Shown piece by piece: positions 1-9,077 of a stretch of DNA of 64,000 nucleotides. The notes beneath the pieces are model-generated. The model was not told where the DNA came from. It searched no databases and worked only from the letters and a program-made list of their open reading frames with translations. Position 1 is the stretch's first letter. Every line of letters starts with the position of its first letter. The stretch spans positions 1 through 64,000 of the forward strand of contig NZ_JAAXYO010000048.1 in assembly GCF_018854015.1 (NCBI RefSeq), written 5' to 3'. A program made the translations under genes and the position numbers. This stretch comes from Igneacidithiobacillus copahuensis. Lineage in GTDB: Bacteria > Pseudomonadota > Gammaproteobacteria > Acidithiobacillales > Acidithiobacillaceae.

Positions 1-144
1 CCCTTCATCCCTCGACTCCTTTCCTGAAGCCCAGAGCTTAACCCCTTGTCCAACTTTCGGGGGCCACTTCACCTCGCCCTTGCGGCGGCCAGCCAGGAAG
101 GTCTATCTTGCTCGCATCGACCAGCGTTTTTCAGGAGCTTGCGG

Positions 145-735
145 ATGCTGACAAATGTTCTCCCTCTTCCCGAGTGGCAGGATCCAGAAGCCGACGTGCC
201 CGCCAGAATCGTTCTGGCTGGCGGCTGCTTTTGGTGCGTGGAGGGGGTCTATCGCGAACTGGCGGGAGTACAGGCGGTGCTTTCTGGCTACGCTGGTGGG
301 CAGGAGAAGGACGCCAATTATCGTGCGGTCTGCAGTGGTGCCACGGATCACGCGGAAGCGGTAGAGCTGCGTTATGACCCGCAACAGCTGCGATTCGGGC
401 AAATACTGCAGGTGTTTTTCGGGGTGGCCCACGACCCCACTCAGCGCGATCGCCAGGGCAACGACATCGGCCGCCAGTATCGCTCCGCCATTTTTTTTCT
501 GAACGATGCCCAGGCCGACATGGTTCGCGCCTATATCGCCCAGCTGGAAAAGGGAGGATTTTTTCGACAGCCGATCGTTACCGAGCTGCAAGCCCTCGAC
601 ACATTTTATCCAGCCGAGGAGTACCACCAGGACTATGCGCGCCGCAACCCCGATCAATCCTATATCTGCGCCGTTGCGCAGCCCAAAATCCAGGCCCTGG
701 CAAGCTTGTTTCCGCAATATCGGAGGAAGGCATGA
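145..735 (+). CDS. msrA: Peptide methionine (S)-S-oxide reductase MsrA
   Basis: Reduces the S epimer of methionine sulfoxide in proteins and as the free amino acid, using thioredoxin as reductant. The N-terminal GGCFWC motif carries the catalytic Cys (about residue 28). The family's EYHQDY block follows near the C-terminus, and a later Cys (YIC) could resolve the intermediate. At 196 residues the length is normal. The ATG at 145 is chosen because AGGAG lies about 8 bases upstream; a TTG at 46 would add 33 residues unlike the family. Its stop overlaps the msrB start (ATGA at 732-735), so the two are translationally coupled. The 144 bases upstream hold no gene I can recognise. Confidence 0.95.
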   Translation: MLTNVLPLPEWQDPEADVPARIVLAGGCFWCVEGVYRELAGVQAVLSGYAGGQEKDANYRAVCSGATDHAEAVELRYDPQQLRFGQILQVFFGVAHDPTQRDRQGNDIGRQYRSAIFFLNDAQADMVRAYIAQLEKGGFFRQPIVTELQALDTFYPAEEYHQDYARRNPDQSYICAVAQPKIQALASLFPQYRRKA

Positions 736-1181
736 AGAGTTCTTCGGCAGGTTATGATCTTACCCCAATCAGCGCCGAAGAGCGTGCGCTGCGCGCCCGG
801 CACCTTTCGGCCGAAGTGCGCCACGTCCTCTTTGAGCACGGCACTGAACCGCCATTTTGCGGTGGATTGTTGGACGAGAAACGCCCGGGCGTCTTTGTCT
901 GCGCGTTGTGCCATCTACCACTCTTTCGTTCCCGGGAAAAATTTGATTCGGGAACCGGCTGGCCAAGCTTCTTTGCTCCGTTCGCTGGCGACCATATCCG
1001 TGAGCTGCGCGACACGAGTCATGGCATGATCCGCACCGAAATTCGCTGCGCCCGCTGTGACAGTCACTTGGGACACGTCTTTAGCGACGGGCCAGCACCT
1101 ACCGGGCTGCGCTATTGCTTGAACTCTGCGGCATTGGAATTCCGCGATGAGGCGCCAGCAGCCGAAGGCTTGTCAGACTAA
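732..1181 (+). CDS. msrB: Peptide methionine (R)-S-oxide reductase MsrB
   Basis: Reduces the R epimer of protein methionine sulfoxide and so complements MsrA. Two CxxC pairs (CALC, CARC) form the structural zinc site. The GTGWPSF motif and the catalytic Cys in RYCLNSA are intact. The protein is 149 residues, the usual length of a stand-alone MsrB. It overlaps msrA by 4 bases. It ends tail-to-tail with the diguanylate cyclase gene on the other strand: the two stop codons share bases at 1178-1181, and no terminator hairpin is visible between them. Confidence 0.95.
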   Translation: MKSSSAGYDLTPISAEERALRARHLSAEVRHVLFEHGTEPPFCGGLLDEKRPGVFVCALCHLPLFRSREKFDSGTGWPSFFAPFAGDHIRELRDTSHGMIRTEIRCARCDSHLGHVFSDGPAPTGLRYCLNSAALEFRDEAPAAEGLSD

Positions 1182-3232
1182 TTGGCATCCCTAGGGGCAG
1201 TGGGAGGTTCCGAGAGAAGTACTGTATCGTCGATAGCATCATAGAGAGAGAAAGTTTTCGCGCGCTGGCCTTTCGTACTTTTCGCCGCGTAAAGGGCCTG
1301 ATCGGCATGTCGTAGCAGGATCTCCTCCGGCGCATCGTCGAGAGGATAGAGGGTAACGCCCAAACTGCTGTCTATCTGCACTTCGCTACCGTCGGCAAGG
1401 ACAATTTTTTCCCGGATCGCACCTTGGACCCGATTCAGGACGCGCTCCAGCACAGCCATGGAAGTCAGCTCCCCCAATAATAATGCAAATTCATCGCCGC
1501 CAAAGCGTGCCACTAGATCGCCCTCGCGGACGGCAGCACGCAGGCGCCGAGCCACCACCTGCAAGACCAGATCCCCCGCCGCATGCCCGTGCTGGTCATT
1601 CACTGGCTTGAAATCATCGAGATCCATCATACACACTGCCAACAGACATTCCTCGGTGCGCGCCAGGGCTTTTGGCAGCTCCGCCAGATATGCAGCACGA
1701 TTTGGGAGTTCGGTCAGAGCATCGTGTCTGGCACGCCAGCTCTGCTCCTCTCGCTCCGCTTCGATCTGATTCTTCAGCGCCAATTCGTCCAGGCCAAAAC
1801 CCAGGATCTTGGCTGTGCGCGCCAGGGCCGACAATAGTGTGTGGTCAAAATATGCCGGCTGGGAACTGGCTACGCAAAGAACAGCCCAGAGATCGCCCTG
1901 ATGCTGGATAGGAATGATCGCCAGGCTGCTCCAGCCGAACTCGGCGATCAGGCTGGCAAGGCTTTGATATTTCGGATCCTCACGATAGTGGTTGTGGTAT
2001 TGCAATCTTCTCTCTCGCCAGGCCGTGGCGAGGAGAGACGCGGGCTCGCGCTGATCGACATGCACCCGCGCGCGAGTCAGTTTGTCGCTGTTTCTGCCCG
2101 CAGCACTGATCGGCACGAAATAGCCATGGCTGTCCGGTTGCGCGACAAAAGCGGTGCTGAACAGGCCATTTTCCACCAGACGATGACAGGTCTGACGCAA
2201 AATCGTGGCGGCGGAGCGGGAGCGCATGATGATGTCTCCCTGACTCAGAAAGGTCTGGTACAATCGATTACTGCGTTCCAGACGTTCGCGTTGGTCCTGT
2301 TTTTCGAGGGCAATGCCCAGCATGCGAGTGAGACGCATCAGGGTGCGCCGGCGGGAGGACGCGGAAAAATACCTTGGCGTGTGGCTGTACACACCAAATA
2401 ACGCCTCGAGATTGCCCGCGACCTGCACCGGACAGGCAATGGTGCTGCGCCAGGCCCCCGTATTGTGCAAGGTCTCCCGCCATGGCAGAAACAGGGGGTC
2501 TGTCTCCAGATCATCGACAGCCACCGGCTGCCCGGTGTTCCAAGCCCGCCCCATGGGACCGTGGGCGGTCGGTCCAGCGTCGATACGGATGTTGACCTGC
2601 TCGAGATAGTTTGCCATCTGCGCACCAGCAATGGCGATAGGCTGCAGTTGCCCCGCATAGGGTTTGCCGATCCACGCACCGTCCACCCCGGGCAGCAGTA
2701 CGATCTTGTTGATCATGCGCCGCAGCAATTGTCTCTCATCCGGCTCGCTGAGCAAAAGAATGTCGATTCTTTCGATGATCTGCTCTTCGTCCGCTTCCAA
2801 CTGTCGCATGCCGCGCAATTGTACGACCAAGTCGCTGGCCAGCCGTTGACTAATGCGCTGATCCAGCTCGGGCAGCGGCTGTGCAAAGGCCGCGAGGCCG
2901 CGCCGCAGCTGTGCCGAAAACAGTCCACTGGCCACCACCAACCAATCGGCAGGCAGGCCCAAACGATGGTGAACTACGCCCACTTTCTGGCTGAGCTCCT
3001 CCCGTACCACGGGATCCTCTTCCAGTAACAAGCGCGCGAAGTGGCGGTGCTGTGCCGCCTGCATATGCTCCAGCGTAGCACTGTCCAGAGTGGCAACATA
3101 CGCCGCAACCTCCGGCTCCCGACAAAGCTCCGCAAATGCCCGGCGCGAGGCCTCTTCGATCGCTGCGAAGAACTCTGCGCGCTGCAGTTCCGATTCTACA
3201 AAGATTGGGGTGCTGGAACCCTCGGGTATCAC
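1178..3232 (-). CDS. Globin-coupled diguanylate cyclase with two GAF domains
   Basis: Predicted to make c-di-GMP in response to a haem-bound gas. Residues about 15-150 look like a globin-coupled sensor; the pattern VGVVHHRLGLP offers His88 as proximal haem ligand. Two GAF domains follow (about 165-310 and 330-480). The C-terminal GGDEF domain has an intact GGDEF at about 578-582 and an RxxD product-inhibition site (REGD) five residues before it, so the enzyme is probably active and feedback inhibited. No membrane segment is seen, so it should be cytosolic. The start is a GTG with only a weak ribosome binding site. It lies last in a long minus-strand gene series, 41 bases after a small membrane protein. 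The globin call rests on motif resemblance only. Confidence 0.8.
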   Translation of the reverse strand: MIPEGSSTPIFVESELQRAEFFAAIEEASRRAFAELCREPEVAAYVATLDSATLEHMQAAQHRHFARLLLEEDPVVREELSQKVGVVHHRLGLPADWLVVASGLFSAQLRRGLAAFAQPLPELDQRISQRLASDLVVQLRGMRQLEADEEQIIERIDILLLSEPDERQLLRRMINKIVLLPGVDGAWIGKPYAGQLQPIAIAGAQMANYLEQVNIRIDAGPTAHGPMGRAWNTGQPVAVDDLETDPLFLPWRETLHNTGAWRSTIACPVQVAGNLEALFGVYSHTPRYFSASSRRRTLMRLTRMLGIALEKQDQRERLERSNRLYQTFLSQGDIIMRSRSAATILRQTCHRLVENGLFSTAFVAQPDSHGYFVPISAAGRNSDKLTRARVHVDQREPASLLATAWRERRLQYHNHYREDPKYQSLASLIAEFGWSSLAIIPIQHQGDLWAVLCVASSQPAYFDHTLLSALARTAKILGFGLDELALKNQIEAEREEQSWRARHDALTELPNRAAYLAELPKALARTEECLLAVCMMDLDDFKPVNDQHGHAAGDLVLQVVARRLRAAVREGDLVARFGGDEFALLLGELTSMAVLERVLNRVQGAIREKIVLADGSEVQIDSSLGVTLYPLDDAPEEILLRHADQALYAAKSTKGQRAKTFSLYDAIDDTVLLSEPPTAPRDAN

Positions 3233-3273
3233 TTCGACACGCTCGTTCTGGGAAAGTGAGAGAAGGTAGCAGT

Positions 3274-3621
3274 CTATGGCTTTTTTTGACCCTTGGCACC
3301 CCAGTGGCCAACAAAAAACAGCACCACTGCCATGACCAGTTCCTGGATAGCCGGAATCAGCCAGCCTTGGGGCCAGGCGCGAAAGAGAATCATCGCCAGG
3401 GTGATGACCCCGAGCACGAAGAGCAGAATGCCGAGTTGGCGGAGAACTGCAAAGACATTGCGCGCGCTCAGGGCGCCAATCCCCCGACCTACACCAACTC
3501 GACGCAAAAAGGTGTCAAGCCCCTGCGGGGCGACCAAATAAAAAAACGTGAGCAGCAAAAACACCAGAATCAGCAGAGCAATCAGCACTTCCACATAGGC
3601 AAGGACAGTTACCATCGGCAT
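3274..3621 (-). CDS. Small membrane protein of unknown function
   Basis: A 115-residue hydrophobic protein that I do not recognise. It has an N-terminal membrane segment (about 6-30) and two more hydrophobic stretches (about 60-80 and 88-106), separated by a short basic loop, and ends in a basic tail. An AGGAGA sits 8 bases before the ATG. It lies 23 bases after the GlrR-like regulator gene and 41 before the diguanylate cyclase gene, so it is probably co-transcribed with both. Its role is unknown. Confidence 0.6.
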   Translation of the reverse strand: MPMVTVLAYVEVLIALLILVFLLLTFFYLVAPQGLDTFLRRVGVGRGIGALSARNVFAVLRQLGILLFVLGVITLAMILFRAWPQGWLIPAIQELVMAVVLFFVGHWGAKGQKKP

Positions 3622-3644
3622 GGACTATTCTCCTAGTTCCCTAT

Positions 3645-5018
3645 TCAAGTTTCCGGGCTCTCTTCCTCGTCCTCTTTGAAGGTCGCCGGGTCGAGATGAT
3701 AACGGCGCAGCAAGCGATAGAATTCGGTACGATTGCGCTGCGCGAGCTGTGCAGCCTGACTGACGTTACCACGGGTCATGCGCATGAGCTGAATCAGATA
3801 GTTCATCTCAAAACGGCCCTTGGCATCGGCGAGGGGGACGACTTCGCCGTCACGATCGCGCAGGGCATGGCGGATCAGGGGGGCACCGATACGCGGCGTG
3901 GTGGAAAGCACGACGGCCTGTTCGATGACATTGGCCAGCTGGCGAACGTTTCCGGGCCAGGGGGCGGTAACCAACAACTCCATGGCCTCGGGCGCGATAC
4001 CCCGCACATCTTTGCGGTTGCGCGTGGCCGCCTCGCGCAGGAAATGCTCTGCCAGCAGCGGGATGTCCTCGGCGCGCTCGGCCAGCGCCGGCAGCTCCAG
4101 GGTGACGACACAGAGCCGGTAATACAGATCGTCGCGGAAACGGCGCTCGGCCATTTCCCGCTCCAGGTCGCGGTGGCTGGCGGAAATCACCCGGACGTCC
4201 ACCGGAATGGTCTCTGTGGCGCCAACTGGACGGATCTGCCGCTCCTGCAAAGCGCGCAGGAGCTTGACCTGCAAGGCCAGAGGCATGTCGCCGATTTCAT
4301 CGAGAAAGAGGGTGCCACCATCCGCCGCCTGAAACAGTCCCACGTGATTGCTGGCAGCCCCGGTGAATGCGCCCTTTTTGTGGCCAAAGAGTTCGGATTC
4401 GAGGAGCTGCTCGGGAAATGCCCCGCAATTGACGGCCACAAAAGGACGATCACGACGCGGACTCGCCTGATGAATGGCTTGCGCCAGAAGCTCCTTACCG
4501 GTGCCGCTGGCACCGTGAATGAAAACGCTGGCATCTGCAGCCGCCACCAGGCGCGCCTGATCGAGCAGCGCCTGCATCTTGGCGCTGCGGGTCAGGATAC
4601 GCTCCCAGCCTGCGGCTTCCTTGCCGCGCTTTCCCTGGGGGGCGGCAGCGGTCAACTGAAAAGCGCGTTCGACCTCGGCCATGAGCTCTTTGCCATCAAA
4701 CGGTTTGGTCAAGAAAGCAAAAACTCCTTGGTTGGCGGCCAGCAAGGCATCCGGGATCGAGCCGTGGGCCGTTAGAATGATGACCGGCAGGGTGGGATAG
4801 TCGCGGCGGATCGCATCGAGCAACGCCATCCCATCCATTTCATCCATTTTCAGATCGGTAACGACCAGGGCCGGATGTTCGACGGCCAACTGCGAAAGGG
4901 CCTCCCGCCCATTGGCCGCGGTACTGATCTGGTAACCCGCGCTTTTCATCCGCAATGACAGAAGTCGCAATAAATCGGCGTCGTCATCTACCAGTAAGAC
5001 CTTCGCTTGCTTAGCCAA
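3645..5018 (-). CDS. Sigma-54-dependent response regulator, GlrR/QseF-like
   Basis: An NtrC-family activator. Its receiver domain (about 5-120) has the acidic VDDD cluster, the phospho-accepting Asp in VVTDLKM and the conserved KPF lysine. A sigma-54 AAA+ domain follows (about 145-375) with Walker A GASGTGKE, the sigma-54 contact loop GAFTGA and Walker B LFLDEIGD. The C-terminus is a Fis-like helix-turn-helix. Kinase, coiled-coil lipoprotein and regulator occur in the same order as enterobacterial qseE-qseG-qseF (glrK-yfhG-glrR), which supports the name. The TTG start is favoured by GGGAGGG about 8 bases upstream. Targets are unknown; in enterobacteria they include the small RNA gene glmY. 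Confidence 0.88.
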   Translation of the reverse strand: MAKQAKVLLVDDDADLLRLLSLRMKSAGYQISTAANGREALSQLAVEHPALVVTDLKMDEMDGMALLDAIRRDYPTLPVIILTAHGSIPDALLAANQGVFAFLTKPFDGKELMAEVERAFQLTAAAPQGKRGKEAAGWERILTRSAKMQALLDQARLVAAADASVFIHGASGTGKELLAQAIHQASPRRDRPFVAVNCGAFPEQLLESELFGHKKGAFTGAASNHVGLFQAADGGTLFLDEIGDMPLALQVKLLRALQERQIRPVGATETIPVDVRVISASHRDLEREMAERRFRDDLYYRLCVVTLELPALAERAEDIPLLAEHFLREAATRNRKDVRGIAPEAMELLVTAPWPGNVRQLANVIEQAVVLSTTPRIGAPLIRHALRDRDGEVVPLADAKGRFEMNYLIQLMRMTRGNVSQAAQLAQRNRTEFYRLLRRYHLDPATFKEDEEESPET

Positions 5019-5019
5019 T

Positions 5020-5448
5020 TTATCGCCCTCCCACTATGCGGGAATTTTTTTCGATTTGTATCAATTCGCTGAGCTTTTTTCGCAACTCCCCTTCCCGTTG
5101 TTGGGATTGGTTGAGGCGGCCCTGCAAGTCGTTGATCTTGTTTTGTAGATTTTGGTAACTTGGATCTCCGGCGCGTAAGTCTGCGAGTTCTTTTTGCAGA
5201 CCGGCGATCCGGCTTTGCGCGGAAACACAGGCAGCCGTGGCTGCCGCCTGACTCTGCGCCTGGGCTGCCCTTTCCTGCAGCTGCTGGTAGGCGGCGCGCG
5301 AGACGATGATCTGGTCCGCTTGGAGAACGACGCTATGGGGCTCGGGTTTGCTCACCGGCATCTCGGCGCAACCGCTCAGACTCAGGGCTAAAAGAGTCAT
5401 GCTGAATACTGGGGAGACGAACTTGAAAATGTGCCCCTTGCCCCTCAC
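5020..5448 (-). CDS. Coiled-coil lipoprotein between kinase and regulator, QseG-like
   Basis: A probable outer-membrane lipoprotein. The lipobox LSLSGC follows a hydrophobic stretch, and the mature part is Gln/Ala rich with long coiled-coil segments. Position and architecture match QseG (YfhG), which in enterobacteria acts on the QseE kinase; the sequence itself is too diverged to name it. The start is uncertain. A GTG at 5448 gives a basic n-region (RGKGHIFK) ahead of the hydrophobic core and is preferred here; ATG codons exist at 5475 and 5400. With any of these the start lies inside the 3' end of the kinase gene in another frame. It ends 1 base before the regulator gene. Confidence 0.7.
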   Translation of the reverse strand: MRGKGHIFKFVSPVFSMTLLALSLSGCAEMPVSKPEPHSVVLQADQIIVSRAAYQQLQERAAQAQSQAAATAACVSAQSRIAGLQKELADLRAGDPSYQNLQNKINDLQGRLNQSQQREGELRKKLSELIQIEKNSRIVGGR

Positions 5449-6823
5449 TGTCGAGAATTTCAAGACTTCCCCCATAACTCAAAACATATTCCCTGGTAAT
5501 GGCCAAACCCAGTCCGCTGCCCTCGATCTTTCCCGATTCGCTGGCGCTACCCCGATACAGAATATCAAAAATTTTGTCGCGCTCTTTAGGCGCCACTCCA
5601 GGGCCGGAATCGATGACATCGAGCACCGCCTCTTCGCCATCCTGCCACAAGCGCACCCGTATAGTAGACCCTTGCGGTGAGAACTTCACGGCATTAGACA
5701 AAAGATTATCGCAGATGGTGCGGATCCGGTCGCGGTGTGCCGCCGTCCAGAGTTCGGCAATCTGCTGGTCTACGCGCATACCCTTGCTGCGCAGCAACGG
5801 CTTATAGCTTTGCAGCAGCTCTTCGATGACGTCGTGCAGCGGGATCGGATGGCGCATGCCGGCGCTCACCGCTGGCCCCTCGGCAACACTGAAACGCAGG
5901 AGATCTTCGATGAGACGCTGGAGACGCAGGCTGTTGTCGCGGACGATATCGACGATTTCGCGTTGCTCGGCGGCGAGGCCCTGACCAAGATCTTCCTGCA
6001 ACAGCTCCGAGCCCTCGCGGATCGCGGTAAGTGGCGTTTTCAGCTCATGCGAAAGCTGCCGCAGGAAGTGAATTTTTGTCGCCTCCAGCTCCTGCAGGTG
6101 TTGTCGCAGCCACTCCAGGCGATCGCCGAGCGCGGCAATGTCCTTGGGACCGTTCACTTGGATAGGACTGGCGAGGTCGCCATCTCCGAGACTGGAAATC
6201 GCGCGATCGAGCCGCTTGATGGGGCGGGTAATGAGGATGATGAAGAAGATAGCCACGACGATGGTCAACGGTAGCGCCAGCAACACCTCGTAGAGCGTCA
6301 GGCGCTTGATCTTCAGGGCACGGTCGCCCAGGTGCTTGACCTGCGCGCTGATGCCATCATTGACGTCTTCCTGGAGCTGCTGCATTTCGCGGCTGGCCGT
6401 GCTGAAACTCTGATCCAGGCTGCCCCGCCCACCCTCAAGGGCGGCGAGAGGCAAGGCGCGGCGGGCCTTGGCCAGGTTCTCATCCAGACGATGCAAACGC
6501 TTTTGATCGACCACACTTGGACCCGCGGCGGCAAAACGCTTGCTGACCTGTTGATATTCTTCAAAACTCTGCTGAAAGAGCACAAGCAGCGCGGAATCCT
6601 GCAGCACCGTATATTGCAGGCCGTAACGCTCCATGGAGCGGACCGCATTGGCCATACGGTTGGCGCTATCACTCAGGGCTACGGCGCGCAGGATGCTGCT
6701 CTGCCCCTCCTCGGCAAAACGGGAGATGGTCAGGGTGATGCTCACGATCACCAGGACCAACGGCACAATGGCCAGACCGAAGCCAAAAACCGTCAGCCAG
6801 GAAAGGGAATTAGGTCGCTTCAT
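5333..6823 (-). CDS. Membrane sensor histidine kinase, GlrK/QseE-like
   Basis: A 496-residue sensor kinase. One N-terminal membrane segment (about 10-33), a helical periplasmic region of about 140 residues and a second membrane segment (about 175-197) are followed by HAMP, then HisKA with the phospho-accepting His in LSHELKTPLT. The ATPase has an N box (DNLLSNAVKF), a DSGPGV G1 box and GSGLGLAI. It should phosphorylate the GlrR-like regulator encoded two genes downstream. Its ATG overlaps the pyrC' stop (ATGA at 6820-6823), which ties this signalling set to pyrimidine gene translation. The last 35 or so residues lie beyond the catalytic domain and overlap the lipoprotein gene. Confidence 0.87.
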   Translation of the reverse strand: MKRPNSLSWLTVFGFGLAIVPLVLVIVSITLTISRFAEEGQSSILRAVALSDSANRMANAVRSMERYGLQYTVLQDSALLVLFQQSFEEYQQVSKRFAAAGPSVVDQKRLHRLDENLAKARRALPLAALEGGRGSLDQSFSTASREMQQLQEDVNDGISAQVKHLGDRALKIKRLTLYEVLLALPLTIVVAIFFIILITRPIKRLDRAISSLGDGDLASPIQVNGPKDIAALGDRLEWLRQHLQELEATKIHFLRQLSHELKTPLTAIREGSELLQEDLGQGLAAEQREIVDIVRDNSLRLQRLIEDLLRFSVAEGPAVSAGMRHPIPLHDVIEELLQSYKPLLRSKGMRVDQQIAELWTAAHRDRIRTICDNLLSNAVKFSPQGSTIRVRLWQDGEEAVLDVIDSGPGVAPKERDKIFDILYRGSASESGKIEGSGLGLAITREYVLSYGGSLEILDSEGQGAHFQVRLPSIQHDSFSPESERLRRDAGEQTRAP

Positions 6824-8106
6824 CCGGCGGCACTGCAGTAACGAAGCCGTCCGCCGACAAAGAGGTAGCGTACCTGCCCGCGCAGTGGCCAGCCCGGGTA
6901 GGGATGATTGCGGGCACGGCTGAAGCCCGTCGCACTAGGCTGCAGCTCAGCGTCAGGGTCAAAGAGACAAAGATCGGCGTTTGCCCCCGGCGCCAGGGAC
7001 GGTGGCGGCAGGCCAAGGACGGCAGCGGGGCCGGTGGTCAACAGACGAATCATTTGCAGCAGGTCCAAGCTGCCTTCTTCGACCAGGCGCAGGGCAAGAG
7101 GCAGGGTCCACTGCACCGCAGCGATGCCAAAAGGCGCTTGCGCAAAGGTCTGCCCTTCCGTTTCGCGGCCCCACGGCACATGCTGGCTACTGAGACACTG
7201 AATGGCCCCATCCGCCAACGCGCGCAGCAGATCGTCACGGTTTTTCTGATTGCGCAATGGCGGCAGGATCTTGGTGTGGGTATTGAAATAACCGATATCT
7301 TCGGCACTCAGCAGCAGGTGGTGCAGGCTGACCCCGCAGCTTACCGCCTGCCCCCCGCGCCGTGCCTCGGCAACCCGGGCAATGGCCGCTGCTGAGCTGA
7401 GACTGGGGAAATGCACCGCCGCACCCGCTAGGCGCGCAACGCGCAGATCGCGCTCCACGCCAATCTCCTCAGCTGCCTGCGGACGCCCAGCGAGTCCCAG
7501 GCGCAGGCTCAACGGACCTTCATCCATGACGCCGTTGGCGGCAAGGCAGCGATCCTCCGGCCAGAGAAAGACCGTGCGTCCAAGATCCGCGGCATAGCTC
7601 AGGGCCAGGCGCAGACGTTGGCTATCGGCCACGGATTGTCGTCCCTGGCTGAAGATTTGCGCCCCGGCCTCGGCGAGGGCCACCATCTCGCTGAGGTCAT
7701 CTCCCCGCAGCTCCCTCGTTAAAGCGCCGCTCAGGTACACGCGCAGAGAATCGACGGCCTCCGCTGCCGCTCGTTGTTGGTAGAGGACGCCAGGCGTATC
7801 GGCAACCGGAGCGGTATCCGGATCCAATACGACGCTGCCAAAACCGCCGGCCGCCGCCGCGTGTAGTTCACTACACAGGTCACCATGCAGCCCCGACCCC
7901 GGGGTATGCGCCTGGAACTGCGTTTCGAGGAAGGCCGGGCAGGCGATGAGGTCACTGCCATCGATCTCTTCGTCCGCCTGGAAGTCGTCGGAGATCTCGC
8001 CCAGCGCAAGGATTTTTCCTGCCGCCAGGGCGAGATCTCCTGGGTAATCCTTGCCGCTGACCGGATCAATCAAGCGCAGATTACGAATCCGTCGACGCAG
8101 GCTCAT
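6820..8106 (-). CDS. pyrC': Dihydroorotase-like protein PyrC', probably non-catalytic
   Basis: A 428-residue amidohydrolase-fold protein aligned with dihydroorotase along its length but lacking the metal site. The usual DxHxH near residue 65 reads ETQFQAH, so both metal His are Gln. The late DHAPH motif reads SQHVPW, losing the catalytic Asp. Family features outside the metal site remain (KILPPLR; a PFGI block). In Pseudomonas, an inactive PyrC' forms the scaffold of the aspartate transcarbamoylase holoenzyme, and that is the likely role here because the gene overlaps pyrB by 4 bases. An active dihydroorotase must be encoded elsewhere. Confidence 0.88.
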   Translation of the reverse strand: MSLRRRIRNLRLIDPVSGKDYPGDLALAAGKILALGEISDDFQADEEIDGSDLIACPAFLETQFQAHTPGSGLHGDLCSELHAAAAGGFGSVVLDPDTAPVADTPGVLYQQRAAAEAVDSLRVYLSGALTRELRGDDLSEMVALAEAGAQIFSQGRQSVADSQRLRLALSYAADLGRTVFLWPEDRCLAANGVMDEGPLSLRLGLAGRPQAAEEIGVERDLRVARLAGAAVHFPSLSSAAAIARVAEARRGGQAVSCGVSLHHLLLSAEDIGYFNTHTKILPPLRNQKNRDDLLRALADGAIQCLSSQHVPWGRETEGQTFAQAPFGIAAVQWTLPLALRLVEEGSLDLLQMIRLLTTGPAAVLGLPPPSLAPGANADLCLFDPDAELQPSATGFSRARNHPYPGWPLRGQVRYLFVGGRLRYCSAAG

Positions 8107-9077
8107 GGATTGCCTCCGGCGAGGCGGGCAAGGACGGCCATGCGCAGGGCCAGGCCGTGGGTCACCTGCTCCAGGATAATGGCTTGCGGACCATCGGCCA
8201 CCTCAGCACTGAGCTCGACGCCGCGATTCATGGGACCCGGATGCAACACCACGGCATTGTCCTCCGCTAGACGCAGGCGCGCTGCAGTGAGGCCGAAGCG
8301 GCGGTGATATTCCTCCAAGCTGGGCAGGCGCTGACTGTCCATACGCTCGCGCTGCATACGCAGGGCATATACGACATTGGCACCGGTAAGGGCCGGCTCC
8401 AGCTCATGAAAGACGTGGACGCCCAGGCCCTGGAGTTCGGGCGGGACGAGGGTGCGTGGACCGACCACACGAATCTGCGGGCAACCGAGAATGGAGAGGG
8501 CATGGATCAGGGCGCGGGCCACACGGGAATGCAGAATATCTCCCAAGATCACCACCACCCGCTCCGAGATGGGTCCCAGCAGATGGCGAATAGTGAAGAC
8601 ATCGAGCAGAGCCTGGGTGGGATGGGCATGTTGTCCGTCGCCGGCATTCACTACCCAGGCGCGCTCGCCGAGATGACGTGCGAGGAGGTGCGCGGCCCCA
8701 GCCTCCGGATGGCGCAGAATGAAACCATCCACCTGCATGGCGAGCAGGTTATCGACGGTGTCGAGCAAGGATTCGCCCTTGCTGGCACTGCTGCTCGCCA
8801 CGGCAATATTCAGCACGTCTGCCGACAGGCGTTTGGCCGCCAGCTCAAAAGTGCTGCGGGTACGCGTGCTGTTCTCGTAAAACAGATTCACCAGGGTCCG
8901 CCCCCGGAGGATGGGGATTTTTTTGACCGTGCGCTCGCCGATCCCCAAAAAGGACTCCGCACTATCGAGAATTTCGAGAATCTCCCCTTCGCGCAAGCCT
9001 TCGATCGCCAGCAGGTTGCGCAGACGTCCCTCGGCATCCCGCTGTGGATCGCCTTCCCCCATGCGCCAGGGCATCAT
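8103..9077 (-). CDS. pyrB: Aspartate carbamoyltransferase catalytic subunit
   Basis: Condenses carbamoyl phosphate with aspartate, the committed step of pyrimidine synthesis. The carbamoyl phosphate loop STRTRSTFE (about residue 71) and the HPTQALLD motif are intact, and the 324 residues are typical of the class that pairs with a dihydroorotase-like subunit. No pyrI regulatory gene is present; pyrC' follows instead with a 4-base overlap. The start overlaps the pyrR stop by 4 bases; two ATGs lie side by side at 9077 and 9074. Confidence 0.96.
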   Translation of the reverse strand: MMPWRMGEGDPQRDAEGRLRNLLAIEGLREGEILEILDSAESFLGIGERTVKKIPILRGRTLVNLFYENSTRTRSTFELAAKRLSADVLNIAVASSSASKGESLLDTVDNLLAMQVDGFILRHPEAGAAHLLARHLGERAWVVNAGDGQHAHPTQALLDVFTIRHLLGPISERVVVILGDILHSRVARALIHALSILGCPQIRVVGPRTLVPPELQGLGVHVFHELEPALTGANVVYALRMQRERMDSQRLPSLEEYHRRFGLTAARLRLAEDNAVVLHPGPMNRGVELSAEVADGPQAIILEQVTHGLALRMAVLARLAGGNP

